Shown here: positions 16,088 to 25,472 of the stretch, piece by piece
How the letters are laid out: each line of letters begins with the position of its first letter
Numbering within the stretch: position 1 is the first letter of the stretch
From: Paractinoplanes maris
GTDB lineage: Bacteria > Actinomycetota > Actinomycetes > Mycobacteriales > Micromonosporaceae
Direction: 5' to 3'
NCBI RefSeq assembly: GCF_023544465.1
Contig: NZ_JALPVL010000001.1
Location: forward strand, 186,001-250,000
DNA: 64,000 nt
Notes under the pieces: model-generated
Databases searched by the model: none
The model's input: only the letters and a program-made list of their open reading frames with translations
Told to the model about the DNA's origin: nothing
Program-made: the position numbers and the translations under genes

Positions 16088-18355
16088 TCAGACCGCGGCG
16101 AGCACGGCCGCGGTCACCCGGTCGCGTTCGGCGCTGTCGGCCCACGAGCCGACCAGGTAGAACGCGTCGACCACGTCGCCGCCGAGGGTGGAGATGCGAG
16201 CCGCGCGCACCTCGGCGCCGGCTTCGTCGAGCGCGGTCGCCACCCGGTAGAGCAGGCCCGGGGAGTCGGCCGCGCGCAGCTCGAGCACGGCCGCGTCGGT
16301 GGCCACGTCGCGCTGCCAGACCACCCGGGGCGAGGCGGTGCCGCCGCGGGCACTCATCGCCCGGGCCCGGACCCGCTGGGTCACCGAGACGTCCCCGGAA
16401 GCCACCCGGCGCAGGTCGGCGGCGAGCGCCACCGGGTCGTACGGGGTGCCGTAACGGGGCTGGGTGAAGAACTCGACGATGGCCCGGCCGCCCACCGTGG
16501 AGGCGTTCGCGCCGACCACGTCGAGGCGGTGCATGGCCAGGCAGGCGGCGACCGCGGCGAGCAGGCCCCGGCGGTCGGCCGCGGCCACGGCGAGGAGGTC
16601 CCCGTCCAGGTGGACGGCGGGCAGGTCGCCCTCGAGCAACTCGGGGTCGGGCGCCGGCGGCTCGGGCAGCTCACCCGTGTCGAGTGCGGTGTGCACCCGG
16701 GTGACCAGTTCCTGCATGAGCCGGCCCTTCCAGTCCGACCAGGCGGCCGGGCCGGTGGCCCGTGAGTCGGCGCGGGCGAGCGCGTGCAGCAGGTCGAGCG
16801 TGGTGCTGTCGCCGACCGCCTCGGCCACGCTCGTGATGGTCATCGGGTCGCTGAGGTCGCGGCGGGTGGCCACGTCGGGCAGCAGCAGGTGCAGGCGCAC
16901 CATCTTCTCGACGGTGGCCACGTCGGCCGGCGGCAGCCCGATGCGGGTGGCGATGTCGGCCGCGATCGGGGCGCCGACGATGCTGTGGTCGCCGGGCAGG
17001 CCCTTGCCGACGTCGTGCAGGAAAGCGCCGATCAGCAGCAGGTCGGGGCGCTCGACCTCGCGGGTGTAGGCGGTGGCCTCGTACGCCGCCTGCACCAGGT
17101 GCCGGTCGAGGGTGAACCGGTGGATCGGGTGGTGCTGGGGCAGGCTGCGCATCCGCGCCCACTCGGGCAGCCAGGCGTCGATCAACCCGTAGCGATCGCA
17201 GGTCTCCCAGGCCGGCAGCAGGCCCGGACCCGAGCCGAGCAACGAGACCAGGGCGGCCCGGGCCGCCGGGGGCCACGGGGTGGGCAGGGGCGGGCTGAAC
17301 GAGGCGAGCCACTCGCTGGTGGCCCGGGCGATCGGGAGCTGCACGATGGCCGCCGCGGCGGCGACCCGCAACGACAGGCTCGGGTCGGGCACGGGGCCGA
17401 TGGCCGTCCGGGCCAGGACGAGCTCGCCGTCCTGCTCGACCACGTCCCGCGCCACCGGGCGGCGGACCGGCGGGCCCCCGGGCACCCCCCGGCGGCGTCC
17501 GTTGCGCAGCCGATCGGCGGCCCGCCAGGCGTCGTCCAGGGCGTGGGCCACGGTCCGGGCATCCCCCGCGACCCGGCGCAGCAGCGCGTCGCCGTCGTCG
17601 AGGTCGAGAAGCTCGGCCACCGCGGTCCGTTCCTGAGCCACCAGGCGGTCGATCCGGCGCCCGACCGCCAGGTGCAGCGCGTCGCGGGTGTCGAGCTGCC
17701 GCAGGTTCGCCGCGCGGACCGCCGGGCGCATCGTGTCGGCCACCCCGGCCCGGCCGATCGCCCGCAGCAGGGTCACGTCGCGCAGCCCGCCGGCGGCCTC
17801 CTTGAGGTCACCCTCGAGCAGGAACGCGAGCTCACCGTTGGTCGCCCAGCGGGTGGAGGTCAGTTCGCGGAGCTGGGGCAGCAGCCGCACCGCGGTGCGC
17901 CGCCACTGGTCACCGGCCGCCGCTATCAGCTCACCGGAGAGGACCGCGTCGCCGGCCACGTGGCGGGCGTCGAGCAGGCCGAGGGAGACCTTGACGTCGT
18001 CGTGCGCGACCGACAGCGCCTCCGGCAGCGTCCGCACGGAGTGGTCGAGGCCGAGCCGGGCGTCCCAGATCGGATACCAGAGGGAGGCGGCGATCCGGTC
18101 GATGCCGGCCGCGCCGTTGTGCAGCAGAACGAGGTCGAGATCGCTGTACGGCGCGCACTCGCGCCGGCCCAGCCCACCGACCGCCACCAGGCTGACGCCG
18201 GGCACGTGGCTGGGGAACATCCCCCGCAGCCAGACATCGAGCGCCGCGGCCCGTTCCTGCCGGGCGGCGGCGCCGATGTGCTCACGGAGCTTGTCCAGCG
18301 AACCGCCGACCGGCACCTGAGGCGGGGCCGGCGGTTCGCTGGGCAGGCGTGTCAT
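16088..18355 (-). CDS. glnD: PII uridylyltransferase / uridylyl-removing enzyme
   Basis: A 755-residue GlnD. The nucleotidyltransferase motif is VGGLGRRE followed by SDLDL (Asp72 and Asp74). The HD domain has HPIHRFTLDRH and GAFLHDVGKG near residues 400-450. Two ACT domains follow: one with DRRGLLAAVAACLAMHRLDVVGAN and one with DSPGLLYRVATALDEAGAEV near the end. It modifies the adjacent PII protein at Tyr51 in response to nitrogen status (actinobacterial GlnD can be an adenylyltransferase instead). It starts 8 bp after glnB and closes the amtB-glnB-glnD operon. Confidence 0.95.
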   Translation of the reverse strand: MTRLPSEPPAPPQVPVGGSLDKLREHIGAAARQERAAALDVWLRGMFPSHVPGVSLVAVGGLGRRECAPYSDLDLVLLHNGAAGIDRIAASLWYPIWDARLGLDHSVRTLPEALSVAHDDVKVSLGLLDARHVAGDAVLSGELIAAAGDQWRRTAVRLLPQLRELTSTRWATNGELAFLLEGDLKEAAGGLRDVTLLRAIGRAGVADTMRPAVRAANLRQLDTRDALHLAVGRRIDRLVAQERTAVAELLDLDDGDALLRRVAGDARTVAHALDDAWRAADRLRNGRRRGVPGGPPVRRPVARDVVEQDGELVLARTAIGPVPDPSLSLRVAAAAAIVQLPIARATSEWLASFSPPLPTPWPPAARAALVSLLGSGPGLLPAWETCDRYGLIDAWLPEWARMRSLPQHHPIHRFTLDRHLVQAAYEATAYTREVERPDLLLIGAFLHDVGKGLPGDHSIVGAPIAADIATRIGLPPADVATVEKMVRLHLLLPDVATRRDLSDPMTITSVAEAVGDSTTLDLLHALARADSRATGPAAWSDWKGRLMQELVTRVHTALDTGELPEPPAPDPELLEGDLPAVHLDGDLLAVAAADRRGLLAAVAACLAMHRLDVVGANASTVGGRAIVEFFTQPRYGTPYDPVALAADLRRVASGDVSVTQRVRARAMSARGGTASPRVVWQRDVATDAAVLELRAADSPGLLYRVATALDEAGAEVRAARISTLGGDVVDAFYLVGSWADSAERDRVTAAVLAAV

Positions 18356-18363
18356 CGTCAGGC

Positions 18364-20105
<1,742 letters not shown>

Positions 20106-20222
20106 GCTGCCTCCTCTCGGAATGAAGGTGTCCTCGTTACACAGCCAAGGGCAGCGGTGCCGGTCGGCCGGTTTCGTGACGAGAGACTTCCGGTCCGAGG
20201 TTTCACGCACGGTCTACGCGCG

Positions 20223-20259
20223 ATTTCCGGCGCGTGACGGACTGTTTCCTACGTGTGAA
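20223..20259 (-). promoter_or_regulatory. GlnR-like nitrogen-control operator upstream of amtB
   Basis: Read toward amtB, the sequence is TTCAC-N6-GAAAC-N5-GTCAC-N6-GAAAT. This matches the actinobacterial GlnR pattern of two tandem GTnAC-N6-GAAAC units with only small deviations. It lies 118-154 bp upstream of the GTG start, in the right place to activate amtB-glnB-glnD under nitrogen limitation. The rest of the 249-bp gap between amtB and the phosphotransferase gene (20106-20354) shows nothing else clear. Confidence 0.6.
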
Positions 20260-20354
20260 GAAACCCTCACAGGCTGTGCGTCGAAGCGGCACGAACCTGG
20301 GCAAACAACATCGAAAATCGTTCATCCCGGCGAAGCCGAAATGTCAACAGCGGA

Positions 20355-21146
20355 TCACCGGAGTGCGTATTCGAGGGTGTGCCGCTCGTAATCGAGCAGC
20401 CGCAGATCACGCATCGGACGCCGGAGATGCCCCTTGTGCACGATGCGGACGAAGGCCGGGTCGCCGGACGCGGCCATCCGCCGGATGCCCTCGACGTGAT
20501 CGACGATCCGCTTGCGGATCGTGCGCACCAGGCGGTGCCGGTCGCGCGGGATCAGGCCGTAGGCGTCGGCGAACAACCGCAGGCGGCGCGGGCGGTTGGG
20601 CCGCTTCCACCCCAGCGTGTAGGAGTCGCGGTCGCTGAACAGCGGCACCCACGTCCAGGCCGCGTAGGCCACGTCGTAGATGCGGGCTCCCGGCGAGGCC
20701 AGGTCGAAGTCGATCAGCGCGAGCGTGCCGTCGGGCCGCCAGACCACGTTGTGCGGGGCGGCGTCGTGGTGACAGATCACCTCGGTGTCGGGCGGCGGCG
20801 GGCCGAACGAGCGCCACACCGCACCCGGCGGGGGGACGAAGCCGTACTGCGCGTCGTGGAACATCCGCAGCATGGTGGCCACGGTGACCAGCGCTTCCTC
20901 GGTCACCCAATGGGGGGCCAGCGGATACTCGCCGCACTCGCCGTCGAGATACGACAACACCTCGCGGCCCTTGTCGTCCATGCCCAGCGCGTGCGGCGAC
21001 CCGGTGAAGCCCACCCGCTCGAGGTGGTTGAGCAGGCCGTGCACGGCCGGCGTCCACGGCCCGGCGTTGCGCCGCACGGTGTCGCCGACCTTGGAGACGG
21101 TGCTGACGTTGCCGCCGTGCAGCGGAATCTCCCGCTCCTGCGTCAC
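20355..21146 (-). CDS. Aminoglycoside-phosphotransferase-family kinase-like protein
   Basis: A 263-residue APH/choline-kinase-fold protein. The catalytic loop is CHHDAAPHNVV and the metal-binding motif is LIDFDLASPG; an early GNVSTVSKVGDTVRR corresponds to the ATP-binding strand region. The C-terminus is basic. Family members phosphorylate small molecules such as sugars, choline-like compounds or antibiotics; nothing here identifies the substrate, and resistance should not be assumed. It sits alone between amtB and ftsY, 36 bp from ftsY, and may be cotranscribed with it. Confidence 0.85.
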   Translation of the reverse strand: MTQEREIPLHGGNVSTVSKVGDTVRRNAGPWTPAVHGLLNHLERVGFTGSPHALGMDDKGREVLSYLDGECGEYPLAPHWVTEEALVTVATMLRMFHDAQYGFVPPPGAVWRSFGPPPPDTEVICHHDAAPHNVVWRPDGTLALIDFDLASPGARIYDVAYAAWTWVPLFSDRDSYTLGWKRPNRPRRLRLFADAYGLIPRDRHRLVRTIRKRIVDHVEGIRRMAASGDPAFVRIVHKGHLRRPMRDLRLLDYERHTLEYALR

Positions 21147-21182
21147 GTCGCACCACCCCCGTTCTCCGGCTGAGCTTCGAGA

Positions 21183-22367
21183 TTACGCGGCGCTGCCAAG
21201 CAACGCCTCGACGAACGCGGCCGGCTCGAAGGGCGCCAGGTCGTCCGGGCCCTCGCCCAGCCCGACCAGTTTGACGGGAATGCCCAGCTTGCGCTGCACG
21301 GCGATGACGATTCCCCCCTTGGCGGTGCCGTCGAGCTTGGTCAGCACGACCCCGGTCACGTCCACCACCTCGGTGAACACCCGGGCCTGCTCGAGGCCGT
21401 TCTGCCCGGTGGTGGCGTCGAGGATGAGCAGGGTCTCGTCGACCGGCCCGTGCTTCTCGACCACCCGCTTGACCTTGCCCAGCTCGTCCATCAGGCCGAC
21501 CTTGTTCTGCAGGCGGCCGGCCGTGTCGATGATCACGGTGTCGATGCCGGTCTCGATGCCCCGCTTGACCGCGTCGAACGCGACGCTGGCCGGGTCGCCG
21601 CCCTCCGGGCCGCGGACGGTCTCGGCGCCGACCCGCTCCCCCCAGGTCTGGATCTGGTCGGCGGCGGCCGCGCGGAAGGTGTCGGCCGCGCCGAAAAGCA
21701 CCGAGCGCCCGTCCGCGATCAGCACCCGGCCGATCTTTCCGCACGTGGTGGTCTTGCCGGCCCCGTTCACACCGACGACCAGCATCACCGCCGGACGACC
21801 GTCGTGCGGGGTGGTCTTGAGCGTGCGGTCCATCTCGGGCTCGAGCGCCGCGACGAGCTCCTCGGCCAGCTGCTGACGCACGTCGCTGACGGTCCGGCTG
21901 CCGAGCACGCGGACCCGCTCGCGCAGCCGGGCCACGATGGCCTGGGTCGCCTCGACGCCGACGTCGGCGCTGATCAGGCTGTCCTCGATCTCCTCCCAGG
22001 CGTCCTCGTCGAGGTGGTCGCGGGAGAGAACGCTGAGCAGACCCTTGCCGAAGACGTTCTGCGAGCGGGAGAGCCGGGCCCGCAGGCGCACCATGCGGCC
22101 GGCCGTGGGCTCGGGCCGGTCGAGGGTCGGCGCGGCCGGCGGCGCCTGCTCGATGAGCGGCGGCAGCCCCTCGTCGACCTCGGCCGGGACGACCAGGGGC
22201 GGTGTCTGGACCCCCGGTTCCGCCGCGGACGGCCGCTCCAGCGTCGTGGTGTCGCCGCCGGTCGATGACGGCGGCAGCTCACGGCGGCGCATGCGCGGCA
22301 CCACCAGGCCGACCGCGCCGGCCAGCAGAACGACTAGCAGAATGACTGCGGCGACCACGTATTCCAT
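21183..22367 (-). CDS. ftsY: Signal recognition particle receptor
   Basis: A 394-residue FtsY starting MEYVVAAVILLVVLL at 22367. It has one N-terminal membrane helix (1-25), a short proline-rich acidic linker (30-90), and the NG GTPase domain: GVNGAGKTT (199-207), DTFRAAA, DTAGR, TKLDGTAKGG. It docks the SRP-ribosome complex at the membrane. The open frame continues upstream for over 500 codons, but that part is antisense to the phosphatase gene and is not coding. Gene order amtB-ftsY-smc is as in Mycobacterium apart from inserts on both sides. Confidence 0.96.
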   Translation of the reverse strand: MEYVVAAVILLVVLLAGAVGLVVPRMRRRELPPSSTGGDTTTLERPSAAEPGVQTPPLVVPAEVDEGLPPLIEQAPPAAPTLDRPEPTAGRMVRLRARLSRSQNVFGKGLLSVLSRDHLDEDAWEEIEDSLISADVGVEATQAIVARLRERVRVLGSRTVSDVRQQLAEELVAALEPEMDRTLKTTPHDGRPAVMLVVGVNGAGKTTTCGKIGRVLIADGRSVLFGAADTFRAAAADQIQTWGERVGAETVRGPEGGDPASVAFDAVKRGIETGIDTVIIDTAGRLQNKVGLMDELGKVKRVVEKHGPVDETLLILDATTGQNGLEQARVFTEVVDVTGVVLTKLDGTAKGGIVIAVQRKLGIPVKLVGLGEGPDDLAPFEPAAFVEALLGSAA

Positions 22368-22481
22368 AGCCGAAATCCTGACAGATGGCCGGGCCGCCCG
22401 TGGCGTCGGCCGTGGAGTGGCGACTTGTGGCACATGTGGCGCAGGATTGAGCACCCCTGAAGAAAAGCGTGGAGGCTCTCC

Positions 22482-22511
22482 CATGCGCCTGACCCCGGCG
22501 TACCCCCAGTG
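22482..22511 (+). other. Possible 9-codon leader peptide coupled to the phosphatase gene
   Basis: GTGGAGG is followed 7 bp later by ATG, opening a nine-codon frame (MRLTPAYPQ) whose TGA overlaps the GTG start of the next gene (GTGA). The downstream gene has no ribosome site of its own. This could be a coupling leader; it may also be chance. Confidence 0.3.
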
Positions 22512-24179
22512 ACCGCTCAGCTGCTCGTCGGCCCCCTGCTCCGGCGGGTCACCGGCGACCGCGCCACGATCTGGGTCGAGACCTCCGAGCCGGCCTACGT
22601 GCACGTCGAGGCGGACGGCGGCGGCGCCGGCTCGGCCCCCACCTTCACGGCGTACGGGCACCACTACGCCATGGTCGTGGTCGAGGGCCTGCGGCTCGGC
22701 GCGTCGAGCGCCTACCGGGTGCTGCTCGACGATCGCCCGGTCTGGCCGAGCACCGAGTCGTCCTATCCGCCCCCGGCGATCCACACCCGGCCGGCCGACG
22801 ACACGCAGACCCCGGTCCGGATGATCTTCGGGTCCTGCCGCGAGGCGACCCCCGGCGCCACCACGCGCAAGCTGCCGCCCGACGCGCTCGACGCCTACGC
22901 CCGGCGCCTGATGGCCGACCCGCAGGATCCCGAGCTGCGGCCCGACCTGATCGTGCTGCTCGGCGACCAGGTGTACGCCGACAACACCTCGGCCAAGGTC
23001 CGCCGCTTCCTGCGCCGGCGCCGCCGCGCGGGCCACGACGGCCCGGACGACCAGGTGGTGACGTTCGAGGAGTACACGAAGCTCTACCTCGAGTCGTGGC
23101 GCGACCCCGAGGTGCGCTGGCTGTTCGCCACCGTGCCGACGGTCATGATCTTCGACGACCACGAGATGATCGACGACTGGAACACCTCCGAGTCGTGGCG
23201 CACGGACATGGCCCGGCAGAGCTGGTGGGAGGAGCGCATCACCGGCGGCCTGGCCTCCTACTGGGTCTATCAGCACCTGGGGAACATGGGCCCCGACGAG
23301 CTGTCCGTCGACCCGCTCTTCCAGAAGGTCACCACGGTCGACGACGCCACCGACCTGCTGCACGAGTTCGGCCGGACGGTCGACGCGGCCGAGCAGCTCT
23401 ACCAGTGGAGCTACTCGCTCGACATCGGCCGCACCCGCCTGGTCATGCTCGACAACCGGTGCAGCCGGGTGCTGACCCCCGACCGCCGCGAGATGCTGCC
23501 CGCCACCGAGTGGAACTGGTTCATCGACCAGGCCCACGGCGACTACGACCACCTGGTCATCGGCAGCTCGCTGCCCTGGCTGATGCCGCCGGCGATCCAC
23601 TATCTGGAGGCGTGGAACGAGAGCACGGCCGCCTCGTCCCGCCCCTGGGTGGCGCGGAACGCCGAGAGGCTGCGGCGAGCGGTCGACCTGGAGCACTGGG
23701 CCGCGTTCACCCGCTCGTTCAACGCCCTGGGCGAGCTCTTCCGCCGCCTGGGCGAGGGCGGCACCGGCGCCCCGGGCCACCGGGTGGGCGCGGGCGGCGC
23801 CTACGCGGCCCCGGCCTCGATCAGCGTCCTCTCCGGCGACGTCCACCACTCGTACGTGGCCCAGGCCCGATTCGGCACCGCGATGGCCACCCCGGTCATG
23901 CAGCTGACCTGCTCCCCGGTCCACAACCAGGTGCCCGCGTTCATGCGCCCCCTGATGCGCTTCAGCTGGTCGCGGGCCGCGGCCCGGGCCGTACGAGGCG
24001 TGGCCCGCTCAGCCGGCGTCCGCCGCCCCGCCTGGACCTGGAAGCGCCTGGCCGGCCCGTATTTCGGCAACGCCATCAGCACCCTCACCCTGCACGGCCC
24101 GGACGCCACCGCCCGGGTCGAGGGCACCACCAAGGACGGCGACCTCTTCGAGGTGGCCGAGGTCCCCTACCCCCGCTAG
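22509..24179 (+). CDS. Alkaline phosphatase D family (PhoD-like) metallophosphoesterase
   Basis: A 556-residue protein with an N-terminal beta domain (residues 1-95, GPLLRRVTGDRATIWVE) and a calcineurin-like PhoD domain: MIFGSCREAT, LLGDQVYAD, IFDDHEMIDDW, and a late SVLSGDVHHSY. Classical PhoD is a Tat-exported phosphodiesterase. This version has no signal peptide in the frame starting at GTG 22509, so it is probably cytoplasmic, or its start is wrong. The start is uncertain because no ribosome site precedes it except that of a nine-codon upstream frame. It stands alone between divergent ftsY and a decayed sigma locus. Confidence 0.85.
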   Translation: MTAQLLVGPLLRRVTGDRATIWVETSEPAYVHVEADGGGAGSAPTFTAYGHHYAMVVVEGLRLGASSAYRVLLDDRPVWPSTESSYPPPAIHTRPADDTQTPVRMIFGSCREATPGATTRKLPPDALDAYARRLMADPQDPELRPDLIVLLGDQVYADNTSAKVRRFLRRRRRAGHDGPDDQVVTFEEYTKLYLESWRDPEVRWLFATVPTVMIFDDHEMIDDWNTSESWRTDMARQSWWEERITGGLASYWVYQHLGNMGPDELSVDPLFQKVTTVDDATDLLHEFGRTVDAAEQLYQWSYSLDIGRTRLVMLDNRCSRVLTPDRREMLPATEWNWFIDQAHGDYDHLVIGSSLPWLMPPAIHYLEAWNESTAASSRPWVARNAERLRRAVDLEHWAAFTRSFNALGELFRRLGEGGTGAPGHRVGAGGAYAAPASISVLSGDVHHSYVAQARFGTAMATPVMQLTCSPVHNQVPAFMRPLMRFSWSRAAARAVRGVARSAGVRRPAWTWKRLAGPYFGNAISTLTLHGPDATARVEGTTKDGDLFEVAEVPYPR

Positions 24180-24633
24180 CCGGTCAGGGTCGACGGGCCC
24201 ACGTCGATGAAGTTCCAGCCGGTGGCTGGTTCCACGGTCATCGTGGGGCGGCTGCCGGCGCGCGGGTCCCAGCTGAGCCAGCGGCCCGATGCGACGCCGA
24301 CGACGCCGTACGAGTCGTCGGGGCCGGCGCGCAGCTCGAAGCGCTGACCGGCGTCGGCCGGGGCGCAGCGGGCCGGCCCGAGGGAGCCGTCGGCAACGAG
24401 TACGAGGGTGACGGGGCGCCCGGTAGCGGCGCCGGGTCGTCGCGGTCGGGGTGGGCGACCGCGATGCCGACACCGAGCACCACGACCGCGACCGCGCCGG
24501 CCGCCGCGGCAGTGGCGTACCGCCGGTGGCGGCGTTTGTCTGCGCGCAGACGGACGCTCGCGGCCGGCTCGAGGCGGCCGGTGCGGGCCGCGTGCCGGGC
24601 CAGCGCGGCGAGGCCGTCATCGAGGTCAGGCAT
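24176..24633 (-). pseudogene. Frameshifted single-pass membrane protein, sigma-factor partner
   Basis: The first part, from ATG 24633, reads MPDLDDGLAALARHAARTGR, a charged segment, then one membrane helix (YATAAAAGAVAVVVLGVGIAV). After about residue 70 that frame turns to low-complexity sequence. The next frame instead gives a sensible ending (GRPVTLVLVADGSLG ... RWLSWDPRAG ... GWNFIDVGPSTLTG) stopping at 24176. Start and end differ in phase, so one indel lies near 24395-24450. The ATG overlaps the stop of the upstream sigma remnant by 8 bp. The layout suggests a membrane protein, perhaps an anti-sigma-like regulator. Confidence 0.7.
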
Positions 24634-24795
24634 CGCGCGCCTCCAGGGAGTCGGAGAGATGGCCCGCCATCGCGCGGCGGCCCCGGGAGAGCCACGCCTT
24701 CACCGTGCCCGATTGCCGGTCATGGCATACACGTGACCGAGCACCCGCCGGGACGACGCCGCATAGAAGGCGTCGAATTCCTCGACGTCCCGCAT
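24626..24795 (-). pseudogene. ECF sigma factor remnant with large internal deletion
   Basis: After a good AAGGGGGC site, ATG 24795 opens MRDVEEFDAFYAASSRRVLGHVY, the usual N-terminus of an actinobacterial SigE-like ECF factor, but a stop comes after about 31 codons. In another phase the end of the family follows, GTVKAWLSRGRRAMAGHLSD, which is the sigma-4 helix-turn-helix end. Roughly 110-120 codons covering most of sigma-2, the linker and the start of sigma-4 are missing, and the two ends are out of frame. It cannot make a working sigma factor. Its coupled partner downstream is also frameshifted. Confidence 0.8.
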
Positions 24796-24856
24796 CGGTA
24801 GCCCCCTTCGTCGAGGGGATGACGCCCGGCCCGCCCGGCCGGTTGCAGCGACGCCG

Positions 24857-25468
24857 CTAAATATCCAGCGCCTTGCGCAGATAGTCGAGGTGCTGGGGGC
24901 CCGACCAGCGGTAGGCCGAGAGGCCGGCGGCTCGGGCGCCGCGTACGGCCCGGTCGTCGTCGTCGATGAAGAGCACCAGGTTCGGCGGGAAGCCGATCAG
25001 GTCGCAGGCCTTCTCGAAGAACTCGGCGGCCGGCTTGTGGGCCTTGATCTCCCACGAGCTGATCACCACGTCGACCTCGGCGGCCAGGCCGAGCGCCTCC
25101 AGGTCGGGGCGCAGGCGGTCGGTGGCGTTGGTGGCCAGGCCGACCTTGCGACCGGCGGCCCGCACCTCGCGGACGAAGGCCAGCACCTCGGGGTCGGGCT
25201 CACCGCGGTACGACTGCCACTCGGCGACCGCGGCCCGGGCCACGTCCGCCTCGAGCGGGAGCCGCAACGCCACCTGTTCCATCCACTCGGCGTCGGTGAT
25301 CTCGCCGGCCATCGCCGGGCGGTAGATGTCCCACGACATCGCCGTCTCCAGCAGGGCGGCCGGCTTGAGTCCGTGGGCCACCTCGACGGCGATCATCGGG
25401 GCCGGGTCCCAGCGGCGCAGCACGCCGTCCAGATCGATGAGCAGGGTCTGGGCGCGGTCGCGCGTCAT
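24857..25468 (-). CDS. HAD-superfamily hydrolase
   Basis: A 203-residue haloacid-dehalogenase-like protein: motif I LLIDLDGVLR with the nucleophile and acid aspartates, motif II GLATNAT, motif III lysine in HKPAAEFF, motif IV FIDDDDRAV. The cap is a helical type C1 insertion. Such proteins are usually small-molecule phosphatases; the substrate cannot be told. It follows smc on the same strand after a 4-bp gap and is probably cotranscribed with it. Confidence 0.88.
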   Translation of the reverse strand: MTRDRAQTLLIDLDGVLRRWDPAPMIAVEVAHGLKPAALLETAMSWDIYRPAMAGEITDAEWMEQVALRLPLEADVARAAVAEWQSYRGEPDPEVLAFVREVRAAGRKVGLATNATDRLRPDLEALGLAAEVDVVISSWEIKAHKPAAEFFEKACDLIGFPPNLVLFIDDDDRAVRGARAAGLSAYRWSGPQHLDYLRKALDI

Positions 25469-25472
25469 GCGG

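Noticed and set aside
20355..21146. Antibiotic-resistance kinase
   Set aside because: The APH fold is clear but it is shared by many housekeeping kinases and nothing points to a drug substrate.
22368..23924. Upstream extension of the ftsY frame by more than 500 codons
   Set aside because: It is antisense to the PhoD-like gene, low-complexity, and FtsY has a clear start with a membrane helix at 22367.
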